From Aldrovandia affinis (lineage: Eukaryota > Chordata > Actinopteri > Notacanthiformes > Halosauridae): DNA of 64,000 bases. The translations under genes were made by a program, and so were the position numbers. The notes beneath the pieces are model-generated. The model did no database searches and was not told the DNA's origin. It saw only the letters and a program-made list of their open reading frames with translations. Each line of letters starts with the position of its first letter. Positions within the stretch are counted from its first letter, which is position 1. Below are positions 45,646 to 57,049 of the stretch, piece by piece. The stretch covers positions 1,466,547-1,530,546 of the forward strand of contig JAINUG010000004.1 of assembly GCA_029706075.1 (NCBI GenBank). Direction: 5' to 3'.

Positions 45646-46632
45646 AAGACTTTCGGGTAAAAACAATGAACTAAAATAACAAGTTAAAATAATCATAATT
45701 TACAGGACACCGCGCCTCTCCATCCGGAGTTCCCTTGGAACCTCCCCAGGCACACACATATCCAGAGACCTTTCAAGTGCTTCCCACCCATTCATACTGA
45801 GACACTCAAACTTTGCAGTTCCGAGTTCTCATTCCCCATGCATACAGAGACACTCGAACTTTGCAGTTCGAGTTCTCTTACCCATTCATACAGAGACACT
45901 TGCCACTCCCCACAGTGAGAGCTTTCTGGCAACCAGCCCCGAGATACCCTCCACTCTTCCAGTGAGAGTTCTCAGGCTGTTGCCTAGAAACACTCTCCAC
46001 TGCCTGAGTGCGAGCTCTCTTTCACTAAAACCGAGGATGAGAGGCGGACCCTCTTCCAGGGCACCCTCTCGCTCTCCACAATCACACCGAGGGAGAGAGG
46101 CCCCCTCTCCCTCTTCCCCACACACACAAGAAGCACTCTACTCAGTCACTTTAGACAAACGCACACAAAACTCCACAAACATTCAACATTCACCATCAAA
46201 CATTCAACATTCCACAACATACGTGCATGCGCACTCACACACACATCAAGACAAGACTGACCCTCATGAAACACATAAACAAAGACAAAAGACTAACTGA
46301 TTCCCCACTCGCCCCACCTTACTCTCTGCTCAGCTCAGGTGGGACTCGTGAGGCAATCACCCAATCACAATCATTCACTCACATATTCACACAGACACCC
46401 AATCAGCCAATTGACTTCCATATCAATTGACTGATTGACACCAATTAAATAATTAAATAATAATTAAACCAATTATGGCCTTTGGAGCAACCTTCTGGGC
46501 CACGATTTACTCACACCCTGTGGGAGTGCCAAACTGCGCCCGGAAAGTCTACCTGCTCCAAAGGCCTCCACAACATGTAAAGACACAGACAACCATGCCA
46601 CTCCCACGTGGCCGAGACCGACGTCCTCCACA
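45646..46632 (-). repeat. Unidentified dispersed repeat, copy 2
   Basis: Same ordered blocks as 29,268-30,518, including CACCGCGCCTC, CCTCCCCAGGCACACACATA, CAACCAGCCCCGAGATACCC, GCACTCTACTCAGTCAC and TTATGGCCTTTGGAGCAACC. It lacks the ~160-bp segment present at 29,335-29,495 and the 7SL-like patch. The internal GCAGTTCGAGTTCTC module is repeated. No coding domain recognised. Confidence 0.75.
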
Positions 46633-47777
46633 CACACGCAGCCAGGAACAAGGCAAACAAGTCCAAGTGTGAGCCAGGACCAGATCTCCCAAGAATGCAG
46701 GAATGTGGAGCATAAAAAAATGAGAACTGGCAGACTGAACTGGAAAAAAACTGAACCAAATTCATCAACAGGTTTGAAGTGTTTAAAGGAGGGGGGGGCT
46801 GACTCCCTAGCCCAGGCCTGATTAATTGACAATTTGGGGAAGTCCTCAGACCCCTTTTTATATTCTTATTTTGGGTCACTTACTACCACAAGATATTGTG
46901 GTAACACCAAACATCAATAGGGCCTGGGTAAAGCAGCTTGGTTTATACAGAGATGTTGGTTGAACTGATATTTGGAGAAACGTAATATGCTCAGGCAAGG
47001 AATATTGCTACCATGTGACAAGGCCAATTGTGGTATGCGGACCGCTGCTTTTCTCTGGTGCGCCTGACATAGGTAGAATCATGCAGTGTGCGACATAGTC
47101 TAAGATGGACAGCACTGGCACTAAACTTACAAACCTCAGTGCCCTGTTTTCAAGGAGTAATAATAACCTGTCAGCAATGACCAGGGAAGGTTACATTTGC
47201 TTATGAACATTTAGGATAGGCTGGGCCATATTCTGTTTGCTTGGGTAAGATCATACAATCCATTGACTTCCCTGACAGTGTGTACACTGCAAGGGGACTG
47301 ACTTCATACAGTAAAAATTCAAAATTAACACATTTTAAAATAATTTGTGTACGTACTACTTTCTTGGAGTTTACATTTGATTCACATTCTGTCTTAATTT
47401 GAATGCATCGCTGAATCACGTCCACAGGGATCTTTACGACCTTGATCTTGAGTTGGAGGACAGAAGAAGCATAGGAACGCACGTACTCATAGGACACCAT
47501 TCTCTTTACATTTACACCTCTTAACACAGGTGATAAGTTATGAAAAGTCACCAATCACAGCTCTAACAGTTAAAAATTTACGTGCACATGTATTCTGTAT
47601 GGATGAGCTTATAGAAGGCGCAAAATGACACATGACTGACAACATACAAAAAAAGACAAACACAAAAAAGAAACAATAAGTATGCATGAACAGTGTGTTA
47701 ATCAAACACAGGGGGCCGTAGCAGTTGTCACAACACTAATTAATTCCTCATTAACACTTGCCTAATTATGCATTGTA
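46633..47777. other. Unique interval without recognised gene
   Basis: A minus-strand frame at 47,201-47,554 (117 codons) has no recognisable domain or splice context and is not called. No repeat recognised. Confidence 0.4.
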
Positions 47778-47796
47778 TTAACCCCCTGAGGTCGAC

Positions 47797-47814
47797 GGGA
47801 GCGGCGCCGCTCCC
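47797..47814. promoter_or_regulatory. Perfect 18-bp GC palindrome in piggyBac end (element B)
   Basis: GGGAGCGGCGCCGCTCCC, self-complementary over all 18 bases, 19 bp inside the TTAA. The same sequence lies at 56,332-56,349 in D. Its position suggests a terminal protein-binding site or a hairpin; this is inference. Confidence 0.6.
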
Positions 47815-48150
47815 AGCAGCAATAAAAGTATATTACTATTTCTAACTTCGCGATATTTTATCATACACACGCGACAAAAACATTGACAGAAACCTTAGAA
47901 TCGCGACTTTCCGATTTGAGCACTGGCAAATCAAATGGGATTTTTAAATTAGGTTAATTAGACCAAAAGTAAACCTTGCCTTTTACTCTCTTTTTTTTAC
48001 CTGGTAGTAACGTCCCCTTCTATTGACATGGTAACTAGGTGCGAGTTTCGGGGAGGGGCGTGGGGCCATGTGTGAAAACGCCGCGTAAACACATAAACTG
48101 TCCCGACAATTTGAAGCAAGATTTTATACAGACATACAATTTTATTCAAG

Positions 48151-48228
48151 ATGGAAAGATTTTCTGCGCTGCAGTGTTTGAGAGTATTGATGAAAAGCGA
48201 CGAAGACAATAACTGACGAAGAGTAAGT
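48151..48228 (+). pseudogene. First-exon remnant of piggyBac transposase in element B
   Basis: An ATG opens MERFSALQCLRVLMKSDEDN, ended by TGA at 48,214, and followed by GTAAGT (48,223), a splice-donor-like site. Start sequences of piggyBac-derived transposases often have the form M-x-R-F-(ST) followed by acidic residues. One missing base after CAGTGTTT would explain the loss of the acidic run in the middle. Copies lie at 49,582 in C and on the minus strand from 55,988 in D. The antisense frame starting MSSSL is a shadow. Confidence 0.5.
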
Positions 48229-49206
48229 AACTATATTTGATTTGCCATGTTATCAAATACTCGTATATATATTCAATATATGAATTCCGCGTCTTGTGAC
48301 TACATATTCCGCGTGTTGCAACGTAACAAATTGCAATATGCACACAAGATCTATGGAAGAATACTTTTCAAACAGCCTAAAATGTTATTTATTTCGCTTG
48401 TTTTCAAATACTCATGAAAATATATGAATTCAGCGTCTTGTGACGCCAAACATATTCCGCGTGTTAGTAACTTAATCTAAATCCTAACGTTAGTAGATTA
48501 GTTGGTTAGTACTATACACATCTACCTAATATATACAAAGTGCAATCTAGAAAGTAAGAAGGAAGAAAACGAGATAATAAGCGAAGGCGGAAAAAACCCG
48601 AAAAGTAGGCTATAAACTCCCGAAGTGCATGACAAGACAAGGAGTGGATCTCGAAATAAACGGAACAAGGACAGACAGGGAGCAGAACGTGACAGAACAG
48701 GGAAAATGCAATACTGGATAAAGAATAATGAATAAGGACTGAATGAAAAATAAACAAAGACCAAAAAACAACAGAACAGGAACTCAGAATATAACACTGA
48801 TGGCCCAGTGAGATGGCCCATCTGACAGATCTTAGAGGTGTGGACAATGAATAATGAATATTCAGGTATTTAGCATTTAGCCCTCCCACAGCCTGAAATA
48901 AATGTGACCAGTTCTGATAAAAACAGGTTTTTAGCTATTTAGATCTCAGATGTGCTAAACTGTTTTCACACCCTTACATAACCAAGACCTTGATGAACAA
49001 ACGCACATTGGCAAAACAATTCGTCACTATAGTTTAGTGTGTGCTTTCACAACTTTTGTGACAGCAGAAAAATTTACTATTTTTAACTTGTGTGTTTGTA
49101 GATCTATTTACAAGCTGCATATGATACTGACCAAACTATTGATGGCATACAAATGTAGCTGTGATTGTCCTTCAAATAAAATATCAAACACTTTGGAGTA
49201 AGTGTG

Positions 49207-50790
49207 TTAACTAAAGGTCGACGGGAGCGGCGCCGCTCCAGCAGCAATAAAAGTATATTACTATTTCTAATTTCGCGATATTTTATCATACACACGCGAC
49301 AAAAACATTGACAGAAACCTTAGAATCGCGACTTTCCGATTTGAGCACTGGCAAATCAAATGGGATTTTTTAAATTAGGTTAATTAGACCAAAAGTAAAC
49401 CTTGTTTTTACTCTGTTTTTTACCTTTTAGTAACGTCCCCTTCTATTGACATGGTAACTAGGTGCGAGTTTCGGGAGGTGTGGGGAGGCGCGGGGCCATG
49501 TGTGAAACGCCGGCGTAAACAACACAAACTGTCCCGACAATTTGAAGCAAGATTTTATACAGACATACAATTTTATTCAAGATGGAAAGATTTTCTGCGC
49601 TGCAGTGTTTGAGAGCATCGATGGAAAGCGACGAAGACAATAACTGACGAAGAGTAAGTAACTATATTTGATTTGCCATGTTATCAAATACTCGTATTCA
49701 ATATATGAATTCCGTGTGTGAAATTGCAGCGTAAACAATGTCCCGACATTATATCGGATCTTGTCTGTGTTTACGGTTACAGCTGCCAGCAACAGACGGT
49801 GTATGCTGATATTTATTTGATTTACCATATTTTCAAATACTCGTGAAAATATATGAATTCCGCGATCTTGTGACGCTATACGAAAAAATCAGAATCATTG
49901 CGGACTGCTGCGAATAATTAACGGGAGGATATTTAACCAGCTGGCATTCTGTTTCGCGCTTGGACATTATCTAGCTTAGCTTGATAATACCTATTGTGAT
50001 TAATGTTTCTTGCCTCTCGAGAACTTGTTTGTGTGCTTATTGTGGTTTAGATTCCCAGCGTTTAGTTTATTCCGAGATTTTGGATACGTTTTGTTTGTTC
50101 CTGATCGTTGGTTATTTTGTTTTGTCTTGTTTATGTCTTTCCGTGTCTTCGTAGACACGGATTTTGCTGCGTTTTTCCTACAGACGTTTAAAGATGAATA
50201 TCTTAAACTTTTGATCATGTGCCTGTGCCCAATGCCAGACTTTGGATGTTGTCAAACTGGCTTCTGTTGGTCGCAAGAAATGTGTAGGCTACTCTGCAAG
50301 ATGTCTTTGTCTGATGGCCTTTGACCATGATCTTTCAGGTGTGGATCATGAATATTCAGTAAATTAGCATATAGCCCTCCCACAGCCTGAAATAAATGTG
50401 ACCAGTTCTGATAAAAACAGGTTTTTAGCTATTTAGATCTCATATATGTGCTAAAACATTTTCACACCCTTACATAACCAAGACCTTGATGAACAAACGC
50501 ACATTGGCAAAACAATTCGTCACTATAGTTTAGTGTGTGCTTTCACAACTTTTGTGACAGCAGAAAAATTAACTATTTTTAACTTGTGTGTTTGTAGATC
50601 TATTTACAAGCTGCATATGATACTGACCAAACTATTGATGGCATACAAATGTAGCTGTGATTGTCCTTCAAATAAAAATATTAAACACTTTGGAGTAAAT
50701 GTGTGTTAAATTGATGAAATTGAGATAAATATCAGACCATGCCAAAATCAAAAAACATCGAAAAGCTTAGCACGGACCTCAGAGGGTTAA
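49207..50790 (+). mobile_element. piggyBac-like element C, nested in element B
   Basis: Flanked by TTAA at 49,207-49,210 and 50,787-50,790. The left end is damaged (CTAAAGGTCGACGGG instead of CCCCCTGAGGTCGACGGG). The right end CACGGACCTCAGAGGG is intact. It contains the GC palindrome short by one base, the first-exon remnant at 49,582, then an internal segment related to element A, including the pyrimidine tract and the beginning of the Cys-rich exon around 50,195-50,305 (GATCATGTGCCTGTGCCCA). The exon is cut before the zinc-binding motifs. About 1.58 kb, non-autonomous. Confidence 0.86.
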
Positions 50791-50871
50791 ATTGATGAAA
50801 TTGAGATAAATATCAGACCATGCCAAAATCAAAAAACATCTAAAAGCTTAGCACGGACCTCAGAGGGTTAA

Positions 50872-52009
50872 ATACTGAGGTTCTCTCAATGTAAGATTAG
50901 ACAGGCACAGTCATTTTTACCGAAGGTGTCAACTGACTGTTCTTTACATTTTCTTATACAGTACATTTTAAACTCATATACAGCACTTTCAGGTACTTGT
51001 TTGAAAAGCACTTTGTAAGAGTGCACTTTTGCTCTCCATGGCTTCTGATCACCTTGCTGGATGCCAGGTTTTACCCTCTGGAAAATAAAGATATACTTAC
51101 AAATAAAGGAAGACATTTTCTGCCGTTAGTTCTGACTGGAGCTCAAAATGAAGGATTTTGGGGAAAGTCTGTACGTTCCTGGTCATAAACCCCACAAAGT
51201 TTTTACCCTGATGTGCTGAATGTACAACGAGTCAGTTTCCCCTCACAAAGCTGAAATCTATGTCCTTTGCATGTCCAACCATACACTTTCTAAGAGTTTC
51301 TCTTTCACACAGAGCTGTTTCAACACATTGTTCTACTTAGATAAGCAAGCCTAAAGTGCAACTGTGACAGGATGAGGCTGCCTACTTTGTAAACTGAAGA
51401 AATAAACCCCATTTGTCTTCATTTAGGATGCTCAGCAGAAGGTTGCCGTGACATAGGGGTAGTATGGGAACGCTGTCTTGAATTGTTTATGTTTTATTTG
51501 AGGCATTCAAGCAAAAAAGGCAGAAACGGTAAATGTCAAGTTACATTGGTTAAGATCACCCATATGCTCCATTTTCAGATGAAATTGAAATATTTGAAGC
51601 AGCCAGGAGTAAGACACTGAACTGAATTTGACAGTATAAATTTAGAATAACAGTATAAATTCCGTTTTAAATTCACAAAATGTCTTAACTGAAATCCCCT
51701 GTATTCTGTAATCTTCAGCCAAGCAAAACGATTCAAAGCAAAAGCCAGACAAGCATTATCACTGTAGATGTGTGTGACTGTGTGATTATGTATTGTGAGA
51801 CTTTTTTTTGCGTTTGAAGAATGATAATTTAAAAAAAAACATTTAACATCTGAAACAAGCTCAGAAGAAGAGAACCTTGATGTGTTTTGAAAGAACGGAT
51901 CGAGTTAAGAGGAAGTGCTCCTCTAAGTTTGCAACTTTTTCCTTCTGCGTTTAAAAAAAAAAAACGTATTTCTGTCTTTAGTTCTTTGACTATTCAGTTA
52001 TTTATCTAG
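50872..52009. other. Unique interval without recognised gene
   Basis: AT-rich sequence; frames are short and unrecognised. A-rich runs near 51,830 and 51,950. Confidence 0.4.
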
Positions 52010-52320
52010 AACTATTTGTTATGTTTTGCCATGTCTTTTCGGGTTTGTTTTTGTACTTTGTTATATTTATCTCATCATTCACGTTTCTGTTCCCTGTTCT
52101 GTCTGTGTTCCTTGTTGTTCGAGTTCCACTCCTTGTCTTTGTCATTGCACTTTGGGGATTTCAACTTTACGTTTTTTCTGTCTTAGTTTCTTATCTCGTT
52201 TACTTCCTTCTTTCTTTCTAAAAACACTCTGTATATATTAGTTAGATGTATATATTACTAACCTACTAATCTACTAACATTAGGGATTTTGATTAAGTTA
52301 CTAATATTACTTATTACTAA
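52010..52320 (+). repeat. Fragment matching the core of piggyBac-like elements B and D
   Basis: Aligns with 55,425-55,650 of D (CCCTGTTCTGTC, GTTCCTTGTTGTTCGAG versus GTTCCGTTTATTTCGAG, TCCACTCCTTGTCTT, TCTCGTTT(A/T)CTTCCTTC, CTGTATATATTAGTTAGATG, ACTAATCTACTAAC(A/G)TTAGG). No piggyBac ends flank it, so it is either a deeply truncated piggyBac copy or an independent repeat that was captured as the core of B and D. Confidence 0.7.
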
Positions 52321-53849
52321 TTATCTCACGCTTCTATCTATTGCTATCATTCTCTCTCTCGTTGTCCTATCCCTGTACGCTTCTTGCTTTTCGCTTTATC
52401 TGCACGCAGATTCTGTCTATGCGTTCCTCCCCTTCAAACTGTGCACGTGTCTGCCTGCTCTTCCATGTCGTATATTTTCAATGTGTCTATGTACGTATGT
52501 GTCTTCTGATGATCCTGATGATAACTGAACAAGTGGTTACATTTTATAGATAAACTGTTAAGAATCATTTGTTAATTACTTACATACCAAGGGCAATAAA
52601 GGCATAATTTAGGTGGTTAGTCATAGCTAGATTAACGGTTCATAATCAGCCTAATCCATAAAATCCATATAAACACTGGACAGTCCTGGAAATCCACTGA
52701 AATCCAGGAATTGGACATGGTGAGCAAATTGAAAGCGTTTTTCACAGCCAACCGAACAGGACAATGTTTGACGTGGTTTGCCCACCTGTCACTATTGCTA
52801 GAGCTGGGTTCTATACCTAGACCTGATGTCATATTTGGAAACCCAACAACAGCATCTGCGAATATGACAGTCCTGTTTTTGTACCCGGCTATGGAGAGTC
52901 ACATTCCTGTACATACTGTACCTGCCCTAATTGAAAGGGTGGGATTGCATTTCACAACACTGGAGGTACAGGGAACTGCCAAAATAAAAGCTACACTTTG
53001 GTAACACAGGTGAGGGGGGGGGGACTCAAATGGCCCTGGCCTAGGCTTGGAGAGTCCCAGCTTCATACGGCTTTACCTGCTGTTATCACTGGTATGTCAA
53101 AGCATGATGAACATTTTTATTTGTGGCTGAAGGAGGTAGGATCACGGGTTATTTTACTGTTATCGCATTTGAAAAGGGGCCTTGGGAGCTGTGGACCAAC
53201 GGTACAGGAGGATTTGTCTGAACCGTCATGACGCAAGGCTTTTCCCAGGTCCTGATGGATTTTCCTGTAACAATGAAAAAAATGCTCATTAAGGTTTGTA
53301 AATGCTTGTTATTACTTCATGCATCATTAACTATGTATACAGACCCACCACCCCCACCCTCCAGAGTGGTGGCACACTCTGCTTGCTACCTGTAATCACC
53401 ATTCCACCCATTTACGTGCTCACTGAAGTTTATCTAATGGCATGCATACATCACACAAAGACAAGCAGAAGGTCTACAATGAATATGGAGAAATGTTATG
53501 GAGTTGTTATTACTTCTTAACAGAGTATGAACAACTACGTTATACTGCCTATATTAACAAAGACAATTTATTGGGGGTGGTTTCTGTCCAAAACATAACA
53601 TTTTATATGTATATTATATTTTATAAATGCATGTGTACATTTAGAAGGAGGCCAATGTTTTTAAATGGAGAAATTCCACACAAAATGACAATATGCATGG
53701 TTACCAATATTGTGTATACAGTACTCCCATATCAACAGTACATGTTGTAATCCATTTGTGAACTTCTCACAATAGCACATTTGATAACATTTATTAATGT
53801 TGACCAACCATTCATTTTTGAATGATGTATTCTGCATTTATTAATAATG
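52321..53849. other. Unique interval with a weak Tc1 end near 52,968
   Basis: ACAGGGAACTGCCAAAATAA at 52,968-52,987 resembles the CAGGTAACTGCC terminus, but the adjoining sequence does not follow the family. No gene seen in the rest. Confidence 0.35.
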
Positions 53850-54458
53850 TGTAGCGAAACCAAGGGCGTTTGGTTTCCACTCCGCCAATAATTGATAACT
53901 TAATCAATGCACAACGACCAAATGGAGACAGTTCAAAATCAAAAGAGGTTTATTTATTACAGCGGATAATTCCGCGGACGGAAATGCCGCTCCCGGGTAG
54001 GGGTATTCGACCTGCAACCAATGTCACTGAAAGTACAAGAATGTCCACAAACTTTAGCTCTTGTTGTTGTCCTTTCGGTGATCCAATTCCATTGTTGTTG
54101 TCTGTTCCGGGGGTAAATCCTTTGTCGTCGTAGTCGTCCAATCCGTAGTCGTTCAGCCAAAAAGAATCCGTCCAATTGCCACAAAATAATAATAACAAAC
54201 AAACTTCCAAAAACAAAGCGGTGCTAACTCAACACGTGGTTATTCCTCCAAACCAAACTCTCTCTCAAACTCTTTCTCACACAATCACGTACCTACTCCC
54301 AACCCAGCACCTGTGTGAGAGCGTTCGTTTTATCACTTTGTAATCGCGCTTACGCACGTCAGCTGTGGAATTAGCCCCGGGGTTCCCAACACGGCGCGGG
54401 GGTGGAGCCAGCGGCCCTCCACAATGACACCATAGAAAGCGCCCACTCGGGCGCTACA
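53850..54458 (-). mobile_element. Solo LTR (TGTAGCG...CGCTACA), 609 bp
   Basis: Begins TGTAGCGAAACCAAGG and ends CACTCGGGCGCTACA, with a 4-bp AATG duplication directly on both sides (53,846-53,849 and 54,459-54,462). This is strong evidence for a retroviral-type insertion reduced to one LTR. On the minus strand an AATAAA signal lies near 53,953, suggesting minus orientation. No internal coding sequence is present. The terminal heptamers are the same as in the LTR at 32,175, but the interiors do not align by eye. Confidence 0.85.
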
Positions 54459-54836
54459 AATGTAATAACCATTTATACAATTTAAGATGTGTAACTGCAC
54501 CGTGGTCTAAAGCGTTGCCAGCCTTGTTCTTCATTTTGCACATTACTGTCAAAATACTGATATAATAAAGTATTTTATTACAGTAAAATACTGAAATTAC
54601 AGGGAGGGAGAGAGCATTGTGCTGCACATGTGTCTTATGTAAGAGTCAATTTTGTCAGTGTCTCTTGGTAACTCTAGGCCTCTGGCTACATGCTTATGAG
54701 GCCCAAGCTATGCAGCAGTGTGCTAAGCATTTATTTCCCCTTGGTACAAACCAGAATCAGAAACAACATTCCCCGTAGTATGGGCAGACATTGGCTTTTA
54801 AGCGTGATGGGGACATGGTACCTACCTTAACCCTCT
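54459..54836. other. Spacer between solo LTR and element D
   Basis: No gene or repeat recognised. Confidence 0.4.
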
Positions 54837-56368
54837 GAGGTCCGTGCTAAGCTTTTAGATGTTTTTTGATTTTGGCATGGTCTGATATTTATCTCAATTT
54901 CATCAATTTAACACACACTTACTCCAAAGTGTTTGATATTTTTATTTGAAGGACAATCACAGCTACATTTGTATGCCATCAATAGTTTGGTCAGTATCAT
55001 ATGCAGCTTGTAAATAGATCTACAAACACACAAGTTAAAAATAGTAAATTTTTCTGCTGTCACAAAAGTTGTGAAAGCACACACTAAACTATAGTGACGA
55101 ATTGTTTTGCCAATGTGCGTTTGTTCATCAAGGTCTTGGTTATGTAAGGGTGTGAAAACAGTTTAGCACATCTGAGATCTAAATAGCTAAAAACCTGTTT
55201 TTATCAGAACTGGTCACATTTATTTCAGGCTGTGGGAGGGCTAAATGCTAAATACCTGAATATTCATTATTCATTGTCCACACCTCTAAGATCTGTCAGA
55301 TGGGCCATCTCACTGGGCCATCAGTGTTATATTCTGAGTTCCTGTTCTGTTGTTTTTTGGTCTTTGTTTATTTTTCATTCAGTCCTTATTCATTATTCTT
55401 TATCCAGTATTGCATTTTCCCTGTTCTGTCACGTTCTGCTCCCTGTCTGTCCTTGTTCCGTTTATTTCGAGATCCACGCCTTGTCTTGTCATGCACTTCG
55501 GGAGTTTATACTTTTGGTTTTTCCGCCTTCGCTTATTATCTCGTTTTCTTCCTTCTTACTTTCTAGATTGCACTTTGTATATATTAGGTAGATGTGTATA
55601 GTACTAACCAACTAATCTACTAACGTTAGGGATTTAGATTAAGTTACTAACACGCGGAATATGTTTGGCGTCACAAGACGCGGAATATGTTTGGCGTCAC
55701 AAGACGCGGAATTCATATATTTTCACGAGTATTTGAAAACAAGCGAAATAAATAACATTTTAGGCTGTTTGAAAAGTATTCTTCCATAGATCTTGTGTGC
55801 ATATTGCAATTTGTTACGTTGCAACACGCGGAATATGAAGTCACAAGACGCTGAATTCATATATTGAATATATATACAGTATTTGATAACATGGCAAATC
55901 AAATATAGTTACTTACTCTTCGTCAGTTATTGTCTTCGTCGCTTTTCATCAATACTCTCAAACACTGCAGCGCAGAAAATCTTTCCATCTTGAATAAAAT
56001 TGTATGTCTGTATAAAATCTTGCTTCAAATTGTCGGGACAGTTTATGTGTTTACGCCGGCGTTTTCACACATGGCCCCACGCCCTCCCCACACACCTCGC
56101 AAACTCGCCCCTAGTTACCATGTCAATAGAAGGGGGACGTTACTACCAGGTAAAAAAGAGTAAAAGGCAAGGTTTACTTTTGGTCTAATTAACCTAATTT
56201 AAAAAATCCATTTGATTTGCCAGTGCTCAAATCGGAAAGTCGCGATTCTAAGGTTTCTGTCAATGTTTTTGTCGCGTGTGTATGATAAAATATCGCGAAG
56301 TTAGAAATAGTAATATACTTTTATTGCTGCTGGGAGCGGCGCCGCTCCCGTCGACCTCAGGGGGTTAA
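54837..56368 (-). mobile_element. piggyBac-like element D, complete non-autonomous copy
   Basis: Intact TTAA on both sides; ends CCCTCTGAGGTCCGTGCTAA and GTCGACCTCAGGGGG. Total 1,532 bp. Transposase sense is minus, judged from the first-exon remnant at 55,911-55,988 (same MERFSALQ start as B). It keeps the 18-bp palindrome at 56,332-56,349 and has a tandem duplicated 26-bp module at 55,653-55,704. The middle resembles 52,010-52,320 and carries no transposase core, so it depended on an autonomous relative. High similarity to B implies recent spread. Confidence 0.9.
55653..55704. repeat. 26-bp tandem duplication within element D
   Basis: Two perfect copies of CGCGGAATATGTTTGGCGTC plus ACAAGA. 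Element B has one related module near 48,437-48,463. Confidence 0.85.
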
Positions 56369-56763
56369 TAGAATGCCCCAGACTGAGCCATTCTCTGTGT
56401 GACTTCAGCAGTGACCCACAATCCATGCTCAGTGAAGGTAAACATCCTGTCTCGCACAACCTGCATTGTGAAGGATTCACCTTCATCAGCATGAATGAAG
56501 ACTTTTGTTTATCAACAACTAGTGTTCATTCAACTAGAAACAAACAATGAGACTCCGACTAATTACATCATGTAAAACATAATTGCTCCTGTAAATACAT
56601 TGTGTAATTCATTTCTGGAATTGGACAATTAGTACGATACTGGGTGGTTATCACTCCTCTAGATATTGGGAGTCACACACACAATAATAATTATCCACAT
56701 CTTTGTCATGTAAATGTTTGTGTTTGACCAAATGTGTCTCGTGTTTTATTCATTTGAACTCCC
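56369..56763. other. Unique interval without recognised gene
   Basis: AT-rich; no feature recognised. Confidence 0.4.
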
Positions 56764-57010
56764 AAGTGTCTGAGTTGGCACTCATCGGTAGTGCATTCTG
56801 GGCCGTGTGGTTGCAGGTTCAAGCCACACTGTATCAGTCCAGTGTAATCCATAAACTGACCTCATCCCACCGGGCGTAGGGTAGGGTGGGTCTAAATTGG
56901 CTCTCCTCCTGCTCTCCTCCTCCACAGCTCTCCTCCTGCACCTGCACTGCTCCTGGTGTTCCATACATAAAGACAGGAGGAACAGTGCAAAGACTGTGCG
57001 ATACACATAT
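56764..57010 (+). repeat. Probable tRNA-derived SINE
   Basis: TTGGCACTCATCGGTAGTGC (A-box-like) is followed by GTTGCAGGTTCAAGCCACAC with B-box core GGTTCAAGCC at the expected spacing. Further on CTCCTCCTGC-type repeats occur. No other copy in the window confirms the body. Confidence 0.5.
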
Positions 57011-57049
57011 AATACAAATACATTATACTATACAACAACTATAATTCTC

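Larger units (their letters stand above)
47778..50871 (+). mobile_element. piggyBac-like element B, split by nested element C
   Basis: Outer ends are TTAA-CCCCCTGAGGTCGACGGG (47,778) and CCTCAGAGGG-TTAA (50,871), so both ends carry the piggyBac TTAA target and short inverted repeats (CC(C/T)CTGAGGTC). B sequence runs from 47,778 to the TTAA at 49,207, is interrupted by element C, and resumes at 50,791 with ATTGATGAAATTGAGATAAA to the end. Without C it is about 1.5 kb and collinear (reverse) with D. It keeps a first-exon-like start at 48,151 and the GC palindrome at 47,797-47,814. The core encodes no transposase. Confidence 0.88.

Noticed and set aside
48512-48889. Phe/Cys-rich frames in B (and 55,232-55,601 in D)
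   Set aside because: Pyrimidine-rich core of non-autonomous piggyBac elements; identical because of copying, no known domain.
50791-50871. Apparent tandem duplication of an 81-bp piggyBac end
   Set aside because: Better explained as the remaining end of element B after nested insertion of element C at TTAA.
52968-52987. Tc1 terminus-like ACAGGGAACTGCCAAAATAA
   Set aside because: Only the terminal ~20 bp fit; neighbouring sequence does not follow the family, so it may be chance or a tiny scrap.
55930-56163. Conserved frame beginning MSSSLFINTLKHCSAEN in elements B, C and D
   Set aside because: It is antisense to the first-exon remnant MERFSALQ of the transposase. Conservation follows from recent copying of the element, not from coding.
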